Assembly: GCF_015352425.1 (NCBI RefSeq)
Contig: NZ_JADKNH010000014.1
Span: 62,001-126,000 of the forward strand
Direction of reading: 5' to 3'
DNA length: 64,000 nt
DNA from: Fusibacter ferrireducens
GTDB taxonomy: Bacteria; Bacillota; Clostridia; Peptostreptococcales; Acidaminobacteraceae
The translations under genes were made by a program, and so were the position numbers. The notes under the pieces are model-generated. The model did no database searches, was not told the DNA's origin, and saw only the letters and a list, made by a program, of their open reading frames with translations. Positions 32,404 through 42,308 of this stretch are shown here, in pieces (position 1 is the stretch's first letter; every line of letters begins with the position of its first letter).

Positions 32404-33534
32404 ATGATTGACTACCATAAACCCTACTCAAACGAAATGATTCTCACTAGGGTCTGCGAAAAGATCAAAGAAAATCCATTTGAAGACCCTTATGCCTTAC
32501 AAGAAGCATTGGTGGAGGCCTTTAAAAAGCTACCATTATATCGGTCTATTAAGCATGTTCATTTTTTGAACTCCGCCACAAGTGCGCTTGAAGTCATGGC
32601 TTTAGCCCTAAAGCTAAAACCAGAGGATGAGGTGATTTTGCCCTCTTTTACACATGTTTCCACTGCAAATGCATTCGCAAGAGTGGGTGCTAAGCTTAAA
32701 TTCGTGGACATAGAGCCCGAAAGTCTCAATTTAGATATACACAAAGTTGAAGCGGCCATCACAGAACAAACCAAGGTGATTATTCCAATACACTATGGCG
32801 GTGTCAATCACGATTTTGAAGCTTTGCTGAAGCTATCGGGAGATCGTGGGATTACTTTACTTGAAGATGCGTCACATTGTATCAACAGCGGCTATCAAGA
32901 AAAGGGATTTGGTCTGTATGGTGCCATGGGGTGTTTAAGTTTTCATCATACGAAAAATATCACTTCGGGCGGTCATGGTGGCTGTCTGTTTGTGGCAGAT
33001 GATCAGTTGAATGAGGATTGCCTTGAAATTATGCATCATGGTACAAATCAAGATGCATTTGCAAAAGGTAGAATCCAGCATTATAGGTGGCAACAATTAG
33101 GCAGTGAATTTATGATGACGCCCTATCAAATGCGATTTTTATTAGAGGCTCTACCTTATGTGGAGGCGGTTACAACGAGAAGAAAACAAATTTGGAATCG
33201 ATATCGCGATGCTTTAGCAGAACTCAACAACACTAAAAAAATCAAGTGTCCAACGGGTGTCACAGGCAATGGTCATCTCTTTTATGTCCTCCTCAATACA
33301 GAAGCAGAAAAAAATAGAGCCATCGAATGGCTGGGTAAAAAGGGCATTCAAATCGTAACACATTATCAGCCGCTACATAACAGTCCTATGGGACTCAAAT
33401 TAGGGTATGAAAATACAGATCTTAAAATAACGGAATCCGTTGCCAGAAGGATTATACGTCTACCGATTCATGCGGCGTTAACAGATGCTCAGCAGGGTTT
33501 GATCATAGAACAACTGCTCCAATTATGGGGCTGA
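32404..33534 (+). CDS. DegT/DnrJ-type sugar aminotransferase (WecE/RffA-like)
   Basis: A PLP enzyme of about 376 residues that aminates a nucleotide 4-keto-sugar. Family marks: NSATSALEVMALAL (PLP phosphate loop), ILPSFTHVSTANAFARVGAK, EDASHCINSGY and the Schiff-base lysine in SFHHTKNITSGGHGG. The last resembles WecE (dTDP-4-amino-4,6-dideoxygalactose transaminase). ATG 32404 follows AGAGGTG; the ORF upstream of it overlaps the terminator. Probably part of the envelope-glycan set, though the sulfurtransferase genes lie between. Confidence 0.85.
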   Translation: MIDYHKPYSNEMILTRVCEKIKENPFEDPYALQEALVEAFKKLPLYRSIKHVHFLNSATSALEVMALALKLKPEDEVILPSFTHVSTANAFARVGAKLKFVDIEPESLNLDIHKVEAAITEQTKVIIPIHYGGVNHDFEALLKLSGDRGITLLEDASHCINSGYQEKGFGLYGAMGCLSFHHTKNITSGGHGGCLFVADDQLNEDCLEIMHHGTNQDAFAKGRIQHYRWQQLGSEFMMTPYQMRFLLEALPYVEAVTTRRKQIWNRYRDALAELNNTKKIKCPTGVTGNGHLFYVLLNTEAEKNRAIEWLGKKGIQIVTHYQPLHNSPMGLKLGYENTDLKITESVARRIIRLPIHAALTDAQQGLIIEQLLQLWG

Positions 33535-33729
33535 TTTTTTAAAAATTGCATATCGGGTTAGAGTGTCAGGTTTCAAAAACTGAGCCATCTCTACTCTACG
33601 ATGTCTTTTACGGCAAGTAAGCGACAAAGTAATAGGATAGAGTATTCATGCGAAACTGGATTTTGACACTCGAACGATTGATGCTTTCAAGTCAAAGTGG
33701 GTATAAAGTCTCAGAGGGGAGAGATGACG

Positions 33730-35475
33730 ATGAAAGTGATTAATATTTGCATGGTCATTATGGTCATGCTTTTATTTTGGGGAATTTCCAGTGCAAATGA
33801 TATCTTGGATCAAGGAGAACACTTTCCAATGTCCATTGAATCATATGATGATCCAGTGGAAGGTGGCGTATTGGATACTTTGATTTATAGAATTCAGAAA
33901 AATCCATTTAATCTTGTGGCGACGACTATTTTTGGCTTTGCCGTAATACACGCTTTTTTGAGCAGTAAAATATTGTCTTATGCACATCAAGTGGATGCCC
34001 AAAAGAATTCTATAAAAGCGGGGATTTTACACTTTATGGGAGAAATTGAGGTGGTCTTTGGCCTTTGGAGTGTTGTACTGGGGATTGCTATTACACTTTT
34101 TTACAATTGGGAAACGTATGTGAACTATGTGGGGGCGCTAGAGTATACAGAACCCCTCTTTGTCATTGTCATCATGACCATTGCAGCGAGTAGACCTATT
34201 TTAAAGTTTGTAGAGCTCATCTTGTGGAAGCTTGTAAAACTTATTGGTGGCAAGCTTGAGGTGTGGTGGTTTATTATTTTGACAGTGGGCCCTCTATTGG
34301 GTTCATTGATCACGGAACCTGCTGCAATGATCATTTCAGCCTATTTGCTCTCGGATAAATTTTTTGATCTCAACCCCAGTAAGCGGATCAAATACGTGAC
34401 ATTGGCGCTGCTCTTTGTAAACATATCCATTGGAGGCACTTTAACGAATTTTGCGGCACCGCCAATTCTAATGATTTCAAATGTTTGGCATTGGTCCACG
34501 ACATTTATGTTCCTCAACTTTGGATGGAAAGCTGTGCTGGGCATATTGATCAACAATACGGTTATGCTCCTATATTTTAAAAAGGAGTTTAAGGAACTTG
34601 GAGAAGCCTACAAAAAGGATCGATTTAAAAAGTACATACAGAGAAGATTCATTGATAAAGCAGTTATATCCGAACAGATTGATGCTTTGGAGTGGCAAGT
34701 GGATAAAAATCTAGGTTACAGTCATAGGTTGAATGAGACCTCCGATATGATTAAAGCGCATATAGAAGCAGAAGCACAACGTCATTTAAGCGATCAGGAA
34801 CTTGCTGAGTACAATATTGAAGAAGTGCTGTCACAACGCTTTGATAGCATTAAAATCAATGAGATGAAAAGGACCATTCCAGGATTGCTTCCAAAAGAAA
34901 TCAGACCTTTCTATCGAGATCCTGAATGGGATTCGAGAGATGACAAATTGCCTCTTTGGATTATGTTGGTGCACTTGTTTTTTCTCGCATGGGTGGTTAT
35001 CAACGACCATGAACCCGTTTTGTTTATAGGAGGCTTTCTGTTTTTCTTGGGTTTTGTCCAAGTGACGGCAGAGTATCAAAATAGAATCAATCTGAAACCT
35101 GCACTTATGGTTGCTTTTTTCTTATCGGGTTTAATCATTCACAGCAGTGTTCAGGCTTGGTGGATAGAACCTGTGCTTGCAGGGTTGCCGTCGGGAATTC
35201 TAAATACAACATCTATTTTACTCACAGCGTTTAATGACAATGCGGCCATCACTTATCTAAGCAGTTTAGTGCCCAATCTCTCGGACGGCCTTAAATATGC
35301 AGTGGTCTCTGGTGCTGTAACGGGTGGGGGGCTTACGTTAATTGCCAATGCACCTAATCCAATCGGCCAGTCGATCCTCAAAAAGTACTTTAAACTGGGC
35401 ATTGAACCGATGATACTTTTTAAATCTGCACTTTTACCAACCCTCATTGTAGCGCTTGTCTTTAGATTTTTATAG
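33730..35475 (+). CDS. Putative Na+/H+ antiporter (PF07399-type)
   Basis: About 581 residues with a possible signal-like N terminus, then two groups of membrane segments separated by a long hydrophilic region (about residues 290-410). GPLLGSLITEPAAMIISAYL, GGTLTNFAAPPILM and TAFNDNAAITYLSSLVPNLS match the putative Na+/H+ antiporter family related to NhaD/arsenite permeases. ATG 33730 is chosen because AGAGGGGAG is 8 bases away; ATG 33724 is too close. Monocistronic, followed by a small hairpin at 35576. Confidence 0.82.
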   Translation: MKVINICMVIMVMLLFWGISSANDILDQGEHFPMSIESYDDPVEGGVLDTLIYRIQKNPFNLVATTIFGFAVIHAFLSSKILSYAHQVDAQKNSIKAGILHFMGEIEVVFGLWSVVLGIAITLFYNWETYVNYVGALEYTEPLFVIVIMTIAASRPILKFVELILWKLVKLIGGKLEVWWFIILTVGPLLGSLITEPAAMIISAYLLSDKFFDLNPSKRIKYVTLALLFVNISIGGTLTNFAAPPILMISNVWHWSTTFMFLNFGWKAVLGILINNTVMLLYFKKEFKELGEAYKKDRFKKYIQRRFIDKAVISEQIDALEWQVDKNLGYSHRLNETSDMIKAHIEAEAQRHLSDQELAEYNIEEVLSQRFDSIKINEMKRTIPGLLPKEIRPFYRDPEWDSRDDKLPLWIMLVHLFFLAWVVINDHEPVLFIGGFLFFLGFVQVTAEYQNRINLKPALMVAFFLSGLIIHSSVQAWWIEPVLAGLPSGILNTTSILLTAFNDNAAITYLSSLVPNLSDGLKYAVVSGAVTGGGLTLIANAPNPIGQSILKKYFKLGIEPMILFKSALLPTLIVALVFRFL

Positions 35476-35575
35476 AAATCTCTGTAACTTTTTAAAGGGC
35501 AATGTAAGCTAAAATTTCATAAATATCTGATTTTTTTAAGTTGCGTCAGATTAGAATTTAACTTATTTATAAAGC

Positions 35576-35603
35576 ATGTCACCATTAAACGGTGACATTT
35601 TCC
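35576..35603 (+). terminator. Small hairpin terminator
   Basis: TGTCACC (35577-35583) pairs with GGTGACA (35591-35597) and TTTTCC follows; a weak but plausible end for the antiporter transcript. Confidence 0.6.
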
Positions 35604-35615
35604 ATTGTCTTTTGT

Positions 35616-35671
35616 TTGAAAAATAGAGCTGTCTGTCCCTATAATCAAGTTGTAATCGCTTTTGATTGCAA
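35616..35671 (+). promoter_or_regulatory. Promoter of the mannitol locus with a cre-like dyad
   Basis: TTGAAA (35616-35621), 18 bases and TATAAT (35640-35645). Just downstream TTGTAATC / GATTGCAA (35650-35671) forms an 8-base dyad with one mismatch; its left part TGTAATCGCTTT resembles a catabolite-response element. CcpA-type repression in the presence of better sugars is inferred. Confidence 0.65.
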
Positions 35672-35704
35672 ACTGTATATCAAAAATATTTAAGGGGGGA
35701 TCTT

Positions 35705-37087
35705 ATGGAAAATGTATTAGGGTCACATGGTACAGGGAAAGATGGCGTTCAAAAATTCGGTCGATTCCTAAGCGGTATGGTAATGCCCAATATCGGTGCA
35801 TTCATGGCATGGGGGATCATAACATTATTATTTATTCCAACGGGCTGGACGCCAAATGAACATTTATCTAGTTTGGTAGGACCAATGATCACGTATTTGC
35901 TGCCAACATTAATTGCTTATACAGGGGGCAAATTAGTAGGTGGCGCACGTGGTGGCGTAGTAGGTGCTGTGGCGGCTATGGGCGTAATCGTAGGTGCTGA
36001 TATTCCAATGTTTATGGGTGCAATGATCATGGGGCCGTTGGGTGGCTGGATCATCAAGAAATGGGATGATGCAGTGGAAGGCAAAATCGCTGCTGGTTTT
36101 GAAATGTTGGTGTCCAACTTCTCGGCTGGTATTATTTCAATGCTCTTGGCATTACTTGCTTTTGTAGTGATAGGACCTGTGGTAGTGGCTTTAAATGGCG
36201 TACTTAAAGCAGGTGTAGAAGGCATTGTAAATGCAAAACTATTACCACTTACATCGATACTGATTGAACCGGGCAAGATTTTATTTCTGAATAACGCTAT
36301 GAATCATGGTGTTTTAAGCCCTCTAGGCATTCAACAGGCAACAGAATCTGGAAAATCAATCTTCTTCTTGCTTGAAACAAATCCGGGACCAGGCCTTGGC
36401 ATCCTTTTGGCATATTGGGTGTTTGCTAAAGGTATGATTAAACAAACGGCTCCAGGTGCTATTATTATTCATTTTCTTGGCGGTATTCACGAGATTTATT
36501 TCCCTTATGTGCTGATGAATCCGTTGCTGATTCTTGCGGTAATTGCTGGGGGCATGAGCGGTGTATTTACATTTAGTCTTTTAGGTGCAGGTCTTATTGC
36601 AACGCCATCTCCTGGCAGTATCCTTGCATTGATGGCCATGACACCAAGAGGAGGATTACTGGCAGTATTAGCAGGTGTACTCGTCTCAACAACCGTGTCT
36701 TTCTTTGTGGCGGCATTTTTTATCAAGAGAAAAGGAGATGATGGCGATTTAGAAAGTGCAAAATCATCCGTTCAAAATATGAAAGCTGCTTCAAAAGGTC
36801 AAGTGGCACAGTCTGTGAAAAAAATAGTGGTTTCATGTGATGCCGGCATGGGCTCCAGTGCAATGGGTGCAACGACGCTTAGAAAGAAAGTGAACAAAGC
36901 AGGTCTGAACATTGAAGTCATCAACACTTCTATCGAGGATATTCCAGAGGATGCAGATATTGTGATCACACATTTGAGTTTAGGAGAGCGCGCAAGTGCA
37001 AAATGTCAAACCGCTGAACTCATCACGATTGATCAATTTGTAGGCAATCCAATTTATGATGAGCTCGTGGAACGCTTAAAAAAATAA
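35705..37087 (+). CDS. mtlA: PTS mannitol-type transporter, IICB only
   Basis: Membrane permease and phosphotransfer protein of about 460 residues. The IIC domain (about 1-340) has RFLSGMVMPNIGAFMAWGII, a GGIHEIYFPYVLMNP stretch and ETNPGPGLG. The IIB domain has the phospho-Cys in CDAGMGSSAMGA at about residue 378. There is no IIA domain, unlike the paralogue at 39394-41235, so it needs a phosphate donor in trans. GGGGGGGA precedes ATG 35705. It should import mannitol (or a related hexitol) as the 1-phosphate. Confidence 0.92.
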   Translation: MENVLGSHGTGKDGVQKFGRFLSGMVMPNIGAFMAWGIITLLFIPTGWTPNEHLSSLVGPMITYLLPTLIAYTGGKLVGGARGGVVGAVAAMGVIVGADIPMFMGAMIMGPLGGWIIKKWDDAVEGKIAAGFEMLVSNFSAGIISMLLALLAFVVIGPVVVALNGVLKAGVEGIVNAKLLPLTSILIEPGKILFLNNAMNHGVLSPLGIQQATESGKSIFFLLETNPGPGLGILLAYWVFAKGMIKQTAPGAIIIHFLGGIHEIYFPYVLMNPLLILAVIAGGMSGVFTFSLLGAGLIATPSPGSILALMAMTPRGGLLAVLAGVLVSTTVSFFVAAFFIKRKGDDGDLESAKSSVQNMKAASKGQVAQSVKKIVVSCDAGMGSSAMGATTLRKKVNKAGLNIEVINTSIEDIPEDADIVITHLSLGERASAKCQTAELITIDQFVGNPIYDELVERLKK

Positions 37088-37319
37088 GAAGCATAAAAAA
37101 GATCATACAGAGACAGTGGAGGACACTTCACTGTTTCTGCATTCAAGCTCTTATTCAATAATGTCACTAATGAATGATGTCAATGCAGAGTAAGTTTAAG
37201 GATAATTCCCATAACTTTAAGAGTATAATGGAGACAAGATGAATAATCTGAAAATTCGTTTAATAACTAATGCTAGATCATAAAAAATGTCTCTATTTAA
37301 AAAAGTTTGGAGGATGAAG

Positions 37320-39407
37320 TTGATTTATTCTAGAAGAGTTGTGGAGATCGTTGACATTTTGAGTCATCAAACAGATTATATGGCGGTATCTGAAATCGCC
37401 GAACAATTGAATATCAGCAAAAGGACAATTTTCAGAGAAATGGAGGATGTTGAGCGGCTCACCAAGGCATTTGGTATGATCCTTCATAAAAAAACACGTT
37501 TAGGGTTGAAATTAGAGGCATCAGAGCAACAGAAATTAAAGTTAAATGCCTTGTTAAATCAAACGACGGATGATCATTTTTCACAAGAAGAAAGACAGCG
37601 CATGTTGATCATAGAACTTTTAAAAAGTCGCGAGCCTCGAAAATTTTATTATTTTGCAACACAGCTTGGTGTTTCTGAAGCAACGATTTCATATGACATG
37701 GACAAAATTGAATCATGGTTTGCAAGTCGAGAAATTAAGCTCATTAGAAAACCAGGGTTTGGGGTCTATCTTGAAGGGAATGAGGGGCAATTTAGAAAGG
37801 CAATTGTGGATTTTCTCTATCAAAATTATGAGCATCAAGATTTAATTGCGCTGCTGGATAGTAGTAATATGCAAAGTGAATTGGTGGAAACGGTGATCGA
37901 TCAAGATATTTTGATCAATGTTGGCGTAATTCTTAAAAGCTATGAACATTATCTGGCCAATAGATTAACGGACGGCTCTTATGTGGGATTGATGATTCAC
38001 CTTGCCATAGCAATTCAAAGAATCAAAAGAGGCGAAAGCATTTTTATGAATGCAGAAATTCTAGAGGGGCTTAAGAAAGACGCGCAGTTTGAGATTGCCA
38101 AAAGCATAGGCGATGGTGTGGAAGAAACTTTTGGGATTAAGTTTCCAGAAGATGAGCTCGGGTATATTACCATGCATTTAAAGGGATCAAAATTGAGAAC
38201 AGGTGCGATTATAGATCAAAATGATCTCATACTGACTAATTTTGAAATTACACGTCTGGCATCACAAATGATTAATGAGTTTAAAAATTTAAGTGGTTAT
38301 GATTTCAATGAAGATGAAAAACTTTTAATTGGTCTTGTGAGCCATTTGAAACCAGCGGTTACGAGAATGAAATTAAAACTGGATATTCGAAATCCATTGC
38401 TGGATAAAATTAAAGAGATGTATCCTGAAATTTACACAATGTCTGAAAAGACAGCTTCCATGATGAGCGATCAATATGAGGTGACCGTTCCAGATGAGGA
38501 AATAGGGTATTTGGCAATGCACTTTGGTGCTGCCATTGAAAGATACAGAAAGACGCAACATCAGGATCAAAAATTGAGAACGGGTATTGTCTGTTCAAGT
38601 GGGATTGGAACTTCAAGTTTACTTTATTCTAGAGTGTCAAAGTTGTTTGCCAATTTAGAACTGGTGGGTCAATTTTCAAAAGAAGATATTCTGTTAGGCA
38701 AGTTGGCATCTCAAGAGATTGACTTGTTAATCTCTACAATTCATTTAGATCAACTCAGTTATCCCTGTATAAAGGTGAATCCTCTTTTACCGGATGAGGA
38801 TGTTGAAAAAATAATTCAAGTCACCAATATTCTCAAGCGTCAGGTGAAACCTTTTACTGAAACGCCTTTAAAAATTCAATCAGATAGAATTAAAGATTTA
38901 CATGGCATGACAGAAGCCATACTAAACATCGAACAAAATTTTTCGCTTGAAACTCAAATAAAAATTAAAAACATCACGGAACTGCTCAAAAAAATAGCAG
39001 ATGTCATGACGAGCGATTCAAAGCACAAAAAAATATTATTAAAACAGCTGGTGGAGAGAGAAAAGCTTGGAAGTACCGTAATCCACGGTGAGGGCATCAT
39101 ACTGATTCACACCAAAACCGAAGCGGTGGATACCTTGAAATTTTCAATATGGCGCTTCTTAAATCCCATCCATACAAGCAGAAATGAGGCGTTACATTTG
39201 GCTGTGATCATGTGTATGCCCATAGGTGCGAGTAAAATTCAATTGGCGTTAATGAGTCAAGTCAGCAAGGCGCTTATTGAAGAGGATGCCTTTCTGTTGG
39301 CAATTAAAGAAGGAACCGAAGCACAAATCGAACAAAGACTAAAGCGCATTCTTCACAAATGGCTTAATCGCCATTTGCAAGGAGGTGCAGATTATGATCG
39401 TTCGTGA
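37320..39407 (+). CDS. mtlR: MtlR-type PRD transcriptional activator
   Basis: About 695 residues: N-terminal HTH (DYMAVSEIAEQLNISKRTIF), an Mga-like HTH, two PTS regulation domains (about 185-405, with conserved His such as MIHLAIAIQR and LVSHLKPA), a IIB-Gat-like domain (Cys in CSSGIGTSS, about 424) and a IIA-Mtl-like domain (His in VIHGEGIILIH, about 587). It senses PTS phosphorylation state and activates the mtl genes. GGAGG is 6 bases before TTG 37320; ATG 37314 directly abuts the ribosome site and is less likely. Confidence 0.9.
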   Translation: MIYSRRVVEIVDILSHQTDYMAVSEIAEQLNISKRTIFREMEDVERLTKAFGMILHKKTRLGLKLEASEQQKLKLNALLNQTTDDHFSQEERQRMLIIELLKSREPRKFYYFATQLGVSEATISYDMDKIESWFASREIKLIRKPGFGVYLEGNEGQFRKAIVDFLYQNYEHQDLIALLDSSNMQSELVETVIDQDILINVGVILKSYEHYLANRLTDGSYVGLMIHLAIAIQRIKRGESIFMNAEILEGLKKDAQFEIAKSIGDGVEETFGIKFPEDELGYITMHLKGSKLRTGAIIDQNDLILTNFEITRLASQMINEFKNLSGYDFNEDEKLLIGLVSHLKPAVTRMKLKLDIRNPLLDKIKEMYPEIYTMSEKTASMMSDQYEVTVPDEEIGYLAMHFGAAIERYRKTQHQDQKLRTGIVCSSGIGTSSLLYSRVSKLFANLELVGQFSKEDILLGKLASQEIDLLISTIHLDQLSYPCIKVNPLLPDEDVEKIIQVTNILKRQVKPFTETPLKIQSDRIKDLHGMTEAILNIEQNFSLETQIKIKNITELLKKIADVMTSDSKHKKILLKQLVEREKLGSTVIHGEGIILIHTKTEAVDTLKFSIWRFLNPIHTSRNEALHLAVIMCMPIGASKIQLALMSQVSKALIEEDAFLLAIKEGTEAQIEQRLKRILHKWLNRHLQGGADYDRS

Positions 39408-41235
39408 AAAAATCACATCAAAGCTACAAGAGTTTGGACGTTTTTTAAGTCGAATGGTAATGCCCAATATAGGTGCTTTTATAACTTGGGGGATCATTAC
39501 GACGTTATTTAATCCGAAGGGGTGGTTGCCTAACGCTTCTTTAAGTCAACTCATAAACCCGATGATCCTGTATCTCTTGCCGATTCTTATTGCCTATTCT
39601 GGCGGTAGAGTAGTGGCGGGGACGAGAGGCGGCGTCGTAGGTGTTATTGGGACAATGGGGCTTATTGTAGGTTCTGAAATTCCCATGTTTATTGGTGCAA
39701 TGATTATGGGACCACTGGGTGGTTTGATTATTAAGAAAGTAGATCAAGTGATTAAAGAAAAGGTTCCCACAGGTTTTGAAATGTTGACAGGCAATTTTTC
39801 TGCAGGTATTGTGGGCACATTCCTAATTATTTTTGCCTATAAAGCTGCAGGACCGGCCATCTTCTGGATGACACAAGCACTCGAATATGTGGTGGATATC
39901 GTTGTTAAGCATGATTTGCTCTTCTTTACAGCTATTTTTATAGAGCCAGCTAAAGTGCTATTTCTCAACAACGCCATTAATCATGGGGTACTTAGTCCCT
40001 TAGGTATTCAGGAGTCATTAGCCACAGGAAAATCCATATTTTTTTTACTGGAAACCAATCCAGGTCCAGGTTTGGGCGTGGTATTGGCCTATTGGGTTTA
40101 TGGAAAAGGTCAAATTAAACAGACCGCACCAGGTGCTGCGATCATTCACTTTCTGGGTGGTATTCATGAAATTTACTTCCCCTATATTTTACTCAATCCA
40201 GCACTCTTCATTGCAGTGATCTTGGGTGGTATGATGGGCATATTTGCTTTTGAAATCCTAGGGTGCGGTCTAGTGGCGACACCTTCTCCAGGCAGTATTT
40301 TCGCCGTGTTGGCATTAGCGCCAAAAAACAGCTTTGTTGCTGTGATCATAGGGGTGGTGCTATCCACTTTTGCTTCATTTTCCATAAGTGGACTGATTTT
40401 AAAACGGAAAACGGACTGGAATGTGGACCCTGAAGAGACTGAAGAAACGTCTATTTTTAAGGACTATAAAGGGGATTATGAGATATCTAAGATTTACTTT
40501 GCATGTGATGCAGGGATGGGATCAAGCGCCATGGGCGCCTCGCTTTTAACTAAGTTGTTGAGTCAATATAACCTTGATATACCTGTGGCAAACATTGCCA
40601 TTGACGAAATTCCAAGAGATGCCGATGTAGTCATCACATTTACGGATTTGGTGGGAAGAGCAAGGAAACAAGCACCTCTTGCACTTCATGTGGGCATTAA
40701 GGATTTTTTAGATAAACAGCAATATGAACAACTACTAGATGAAATTATAGAGCATTGTACCATTTTGGAGGTAAAAATGGAAAATAAAAAACCGACAGAG
40801 ATTTTAATGAAGAGTAATATTATTTTAAATCAAGTTTCTGTGACAAAAGAACAGGCAATTGAACGTGCAGGGAAGCTCCTCTTTGAGAGTGGTTATGTGG
40901 GTGAAGGCTACATTCAAGGAATGCAAGCGAGAGAAGAAAAATTTTCAACTTATATTGGCAATGGCGTGGCAATTCCGCATGGTGAAAATAATGTCAAAGA
41001 ACTTATTTTAGCTTCTGGCATCGTGGTAATTCAATATCCAAACGGCATTGACTTTGGCGAAAATAAATGGGCTAAACTCGTCATTGGCATTGCAGGGAAA
41101 GGGAATGAACACATTCAATTACTTGCCAATATTGCTGAAGCCATAGAAGAAACAGAAATTCTAGAGAAGATGCTGACCACCTCGGACCCAGAGTATATTT
41201 ATCAACTATTTTCAAGTGAGGAGATGCATTTCTAA
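39394..41235 (+). CDS. mtlA: PTS mannitol-type transporter, IICBA
   Basis: About 613 residues with the full domain set: IIC (1-340), IIB (CDAGMGSSAMGASLL, Cys at about 370) and IIA (IPHGENNVKE, His at about 529). It can pass phosphate from HPr to the sugar by itself and perhaps supply the IIA function for the IICB paralogue. ATG 39394 follows GGAGGTG and overlaps the end of mtlR by 14 bases. Its stop overlaps the fruK start (TAATG). Confidence 0.93.
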   Translation: MIVREKITSKLQEFGRFLSRMVMPNIGAFITWGIITTLFNPKGWLPNASLSQLINPMILYLLPILIAYSGGRVVAGTRGGVVGVIGTMGLIVGSEIPMFIGAMIMGPLGGLIIKKVDQVIKEKVPTGFEMLTGNFSAGIVGTFLIIFAYKAAGPAIFWMTQALEYVVDIVVKHDLLFFTAIFIEPAKVLFLNNAINHGVLSPLGIQESLATGKSIFFLLETNPGPGLGVVLAYWVYGKGQIKQTAPGAAIIHFLGGIHEIYFPYILLNPALFIAVILGGMMGIFAFEILGCGLVATPSPGSIFAVLALAPKNSFVAVIIGVVLSTFASFSISGLILKRKTDWNVDPEETEETSIFKDYKGDYEISKIYFACDAGMGSSAMGASLLTKLLSQYNLDIPVANIAIDEIPRDADVVITFTDLVGRARKQAPLALHVGIKDFLDKQQYEQLLDEIIEHCTILEVKMENKKPTEILMKSNIILNQVSVTKEQAIERAGKLLFESGYVGEGYIQGMQAREEKFSTYIGNGVAIPHGENNVKELILASGIVVIQYPNGIDFGENKWAKLVIGIAGKGNEHIQLLANIAEAIEETEILEKMLTTSDPEYIYQLFSSEEMHF

Positions 41236-42155
41236 TGATCATTACAGTGACTCTAAATCCAGCAATCGATAAGACCATTGAAATTGATGGCCTTACACAG
41301 GGCGGTCTGAATAAAGTGGTTTGTTCTAATACAGATCCAGGGGGCAAGGGCATCAATGTTTCTAAAGTCATCAAATCCTTGGGTGGTGAAAGCATGGCGA
41401 CGGGATTATTGGGGAGTTCTTATATTGAAAATGCACTGAATAAGGTGGGCATAAGCCACGATTTCGTGAGAATTAGCGGCGAGACGCGAACGAATCTTAA
41501 GGTGTTTGATCGTAGAACAGGTGAGACGACCGAAATCAATGAGTCGGGACCTGAAGTGTCTATGCAGGATATAGATTGTCTCTACGAAAAGATCATAACA
41601 CATGCGACTGCGGGTTCTTTGATCATTTTATCTGGGAGTGCGCCTAAGAGTTTGCCAAGAGATGTCTATAAGACTTTGATTCAAAAGCTCAAAGAGAAGG
41701 CATTAAAAATATTTTTAGATGCCGAAGGGGATTTGTTTAGACAGGCACTTGAAGGTAAGCCACATATTATAAAGCCCAATAGACATGAGCTGGAACTCTA
41801 TTTTGAAAGAAAATTGGATACGAGAACTTCTCTGAGAGAAGCCTCACAGCATTTTATCGAAAGAGGGATTGAAAAAGTATTTATTTCACTTGGTGCAGAA
41901 GGTGCCTTCTATTCAGACTCAAAGAGAAGTTATTATTTAAACCCACTTCAAGTTAAAGCGCACAGTAGCGTTGGTGCAGGAGATGCCTTTGTGGGTGCGG
42001 TGGCATATGCACTTGAAAATCAATATGGGCTTGAAAAGCTATTGAAAATGGCCGTGGCAACCAGTGCGGGTGCCGTTATGACAGTGGGTACTAAGCCGAT
42101 GGATAGTATTTGGGTTCTTAAAAACATGGAGCATGTGGTAGTAACTGCGCTCTAA
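41235..42155 (+). CDS. fruK: 1-phosphofructokinase (FruK, PfkB family)
   Basis: A 306-residue PfkB kinase that converts fructose-1-phosphate to fructose-1,6-bisphosphate. It opens ITVTLNPAIDKTIEIDGL, has the sugar-binding DPGGKGINVSKVIKSLGG and the catalytic SVGAGDAFVGAVAYALE loop with its Asp. Tagatose-6-P kinase is a near relative, but the N-terminal signature favours FruK. It is translationally coupled to the IICBA gene, so the sugar phosphate it handles should arise from that transporter. Confidence 0.88.
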   Translation: MIITVTLNPAIDKTIEIDGLTQGGLNKVVCSNTDPGGKGINVSKVIKSLGGESMATGLLGSSYIENALNKVGISHDFVRISGETRTNLKVFDRRTGETTEINESGPEVSMQDIDCLYEKIITHATAGSLIILSGSAPKSLPRDVYKTLIQKLKEKALKIFLDAEGDLFRQALEGKPHIIKPNRHELELYFERKLDTRTSLREASQHFIERGIEKVFISLGAEGAFYSDSKRSYYLNPLQVKAHSSVGAGDAFVGAVAYALENQYGLEKLLKMAVATSAGAVMTVGTKPMDSIWVLKNMEHVVVTAL

Positions 42156-42207
42156 TAGGATTAAGAATAGAGTATATCCAATTTAGAATAGAATGCGTCA
42201 AAATGGA

Positions 42208-42233
42208 GCATTAAAACGAAGCATTAAAACGAA
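42208..42233 (+). repeat. Perfect 13-base tandem repeat
   Basis: GCATTAAAACGAA occurs twice end to end in the gap between fruK and the dehydrogenase gene; a third, degenerate unit may follow. Confidence 0.8.
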
Positions 42234-42308
42234 ACTTTAAAATATAGAATTAATAATGGCGTTAGCACTTCGACGATTATTTTGACTTAAGGATACAAGG
42301 AGTAGGTT

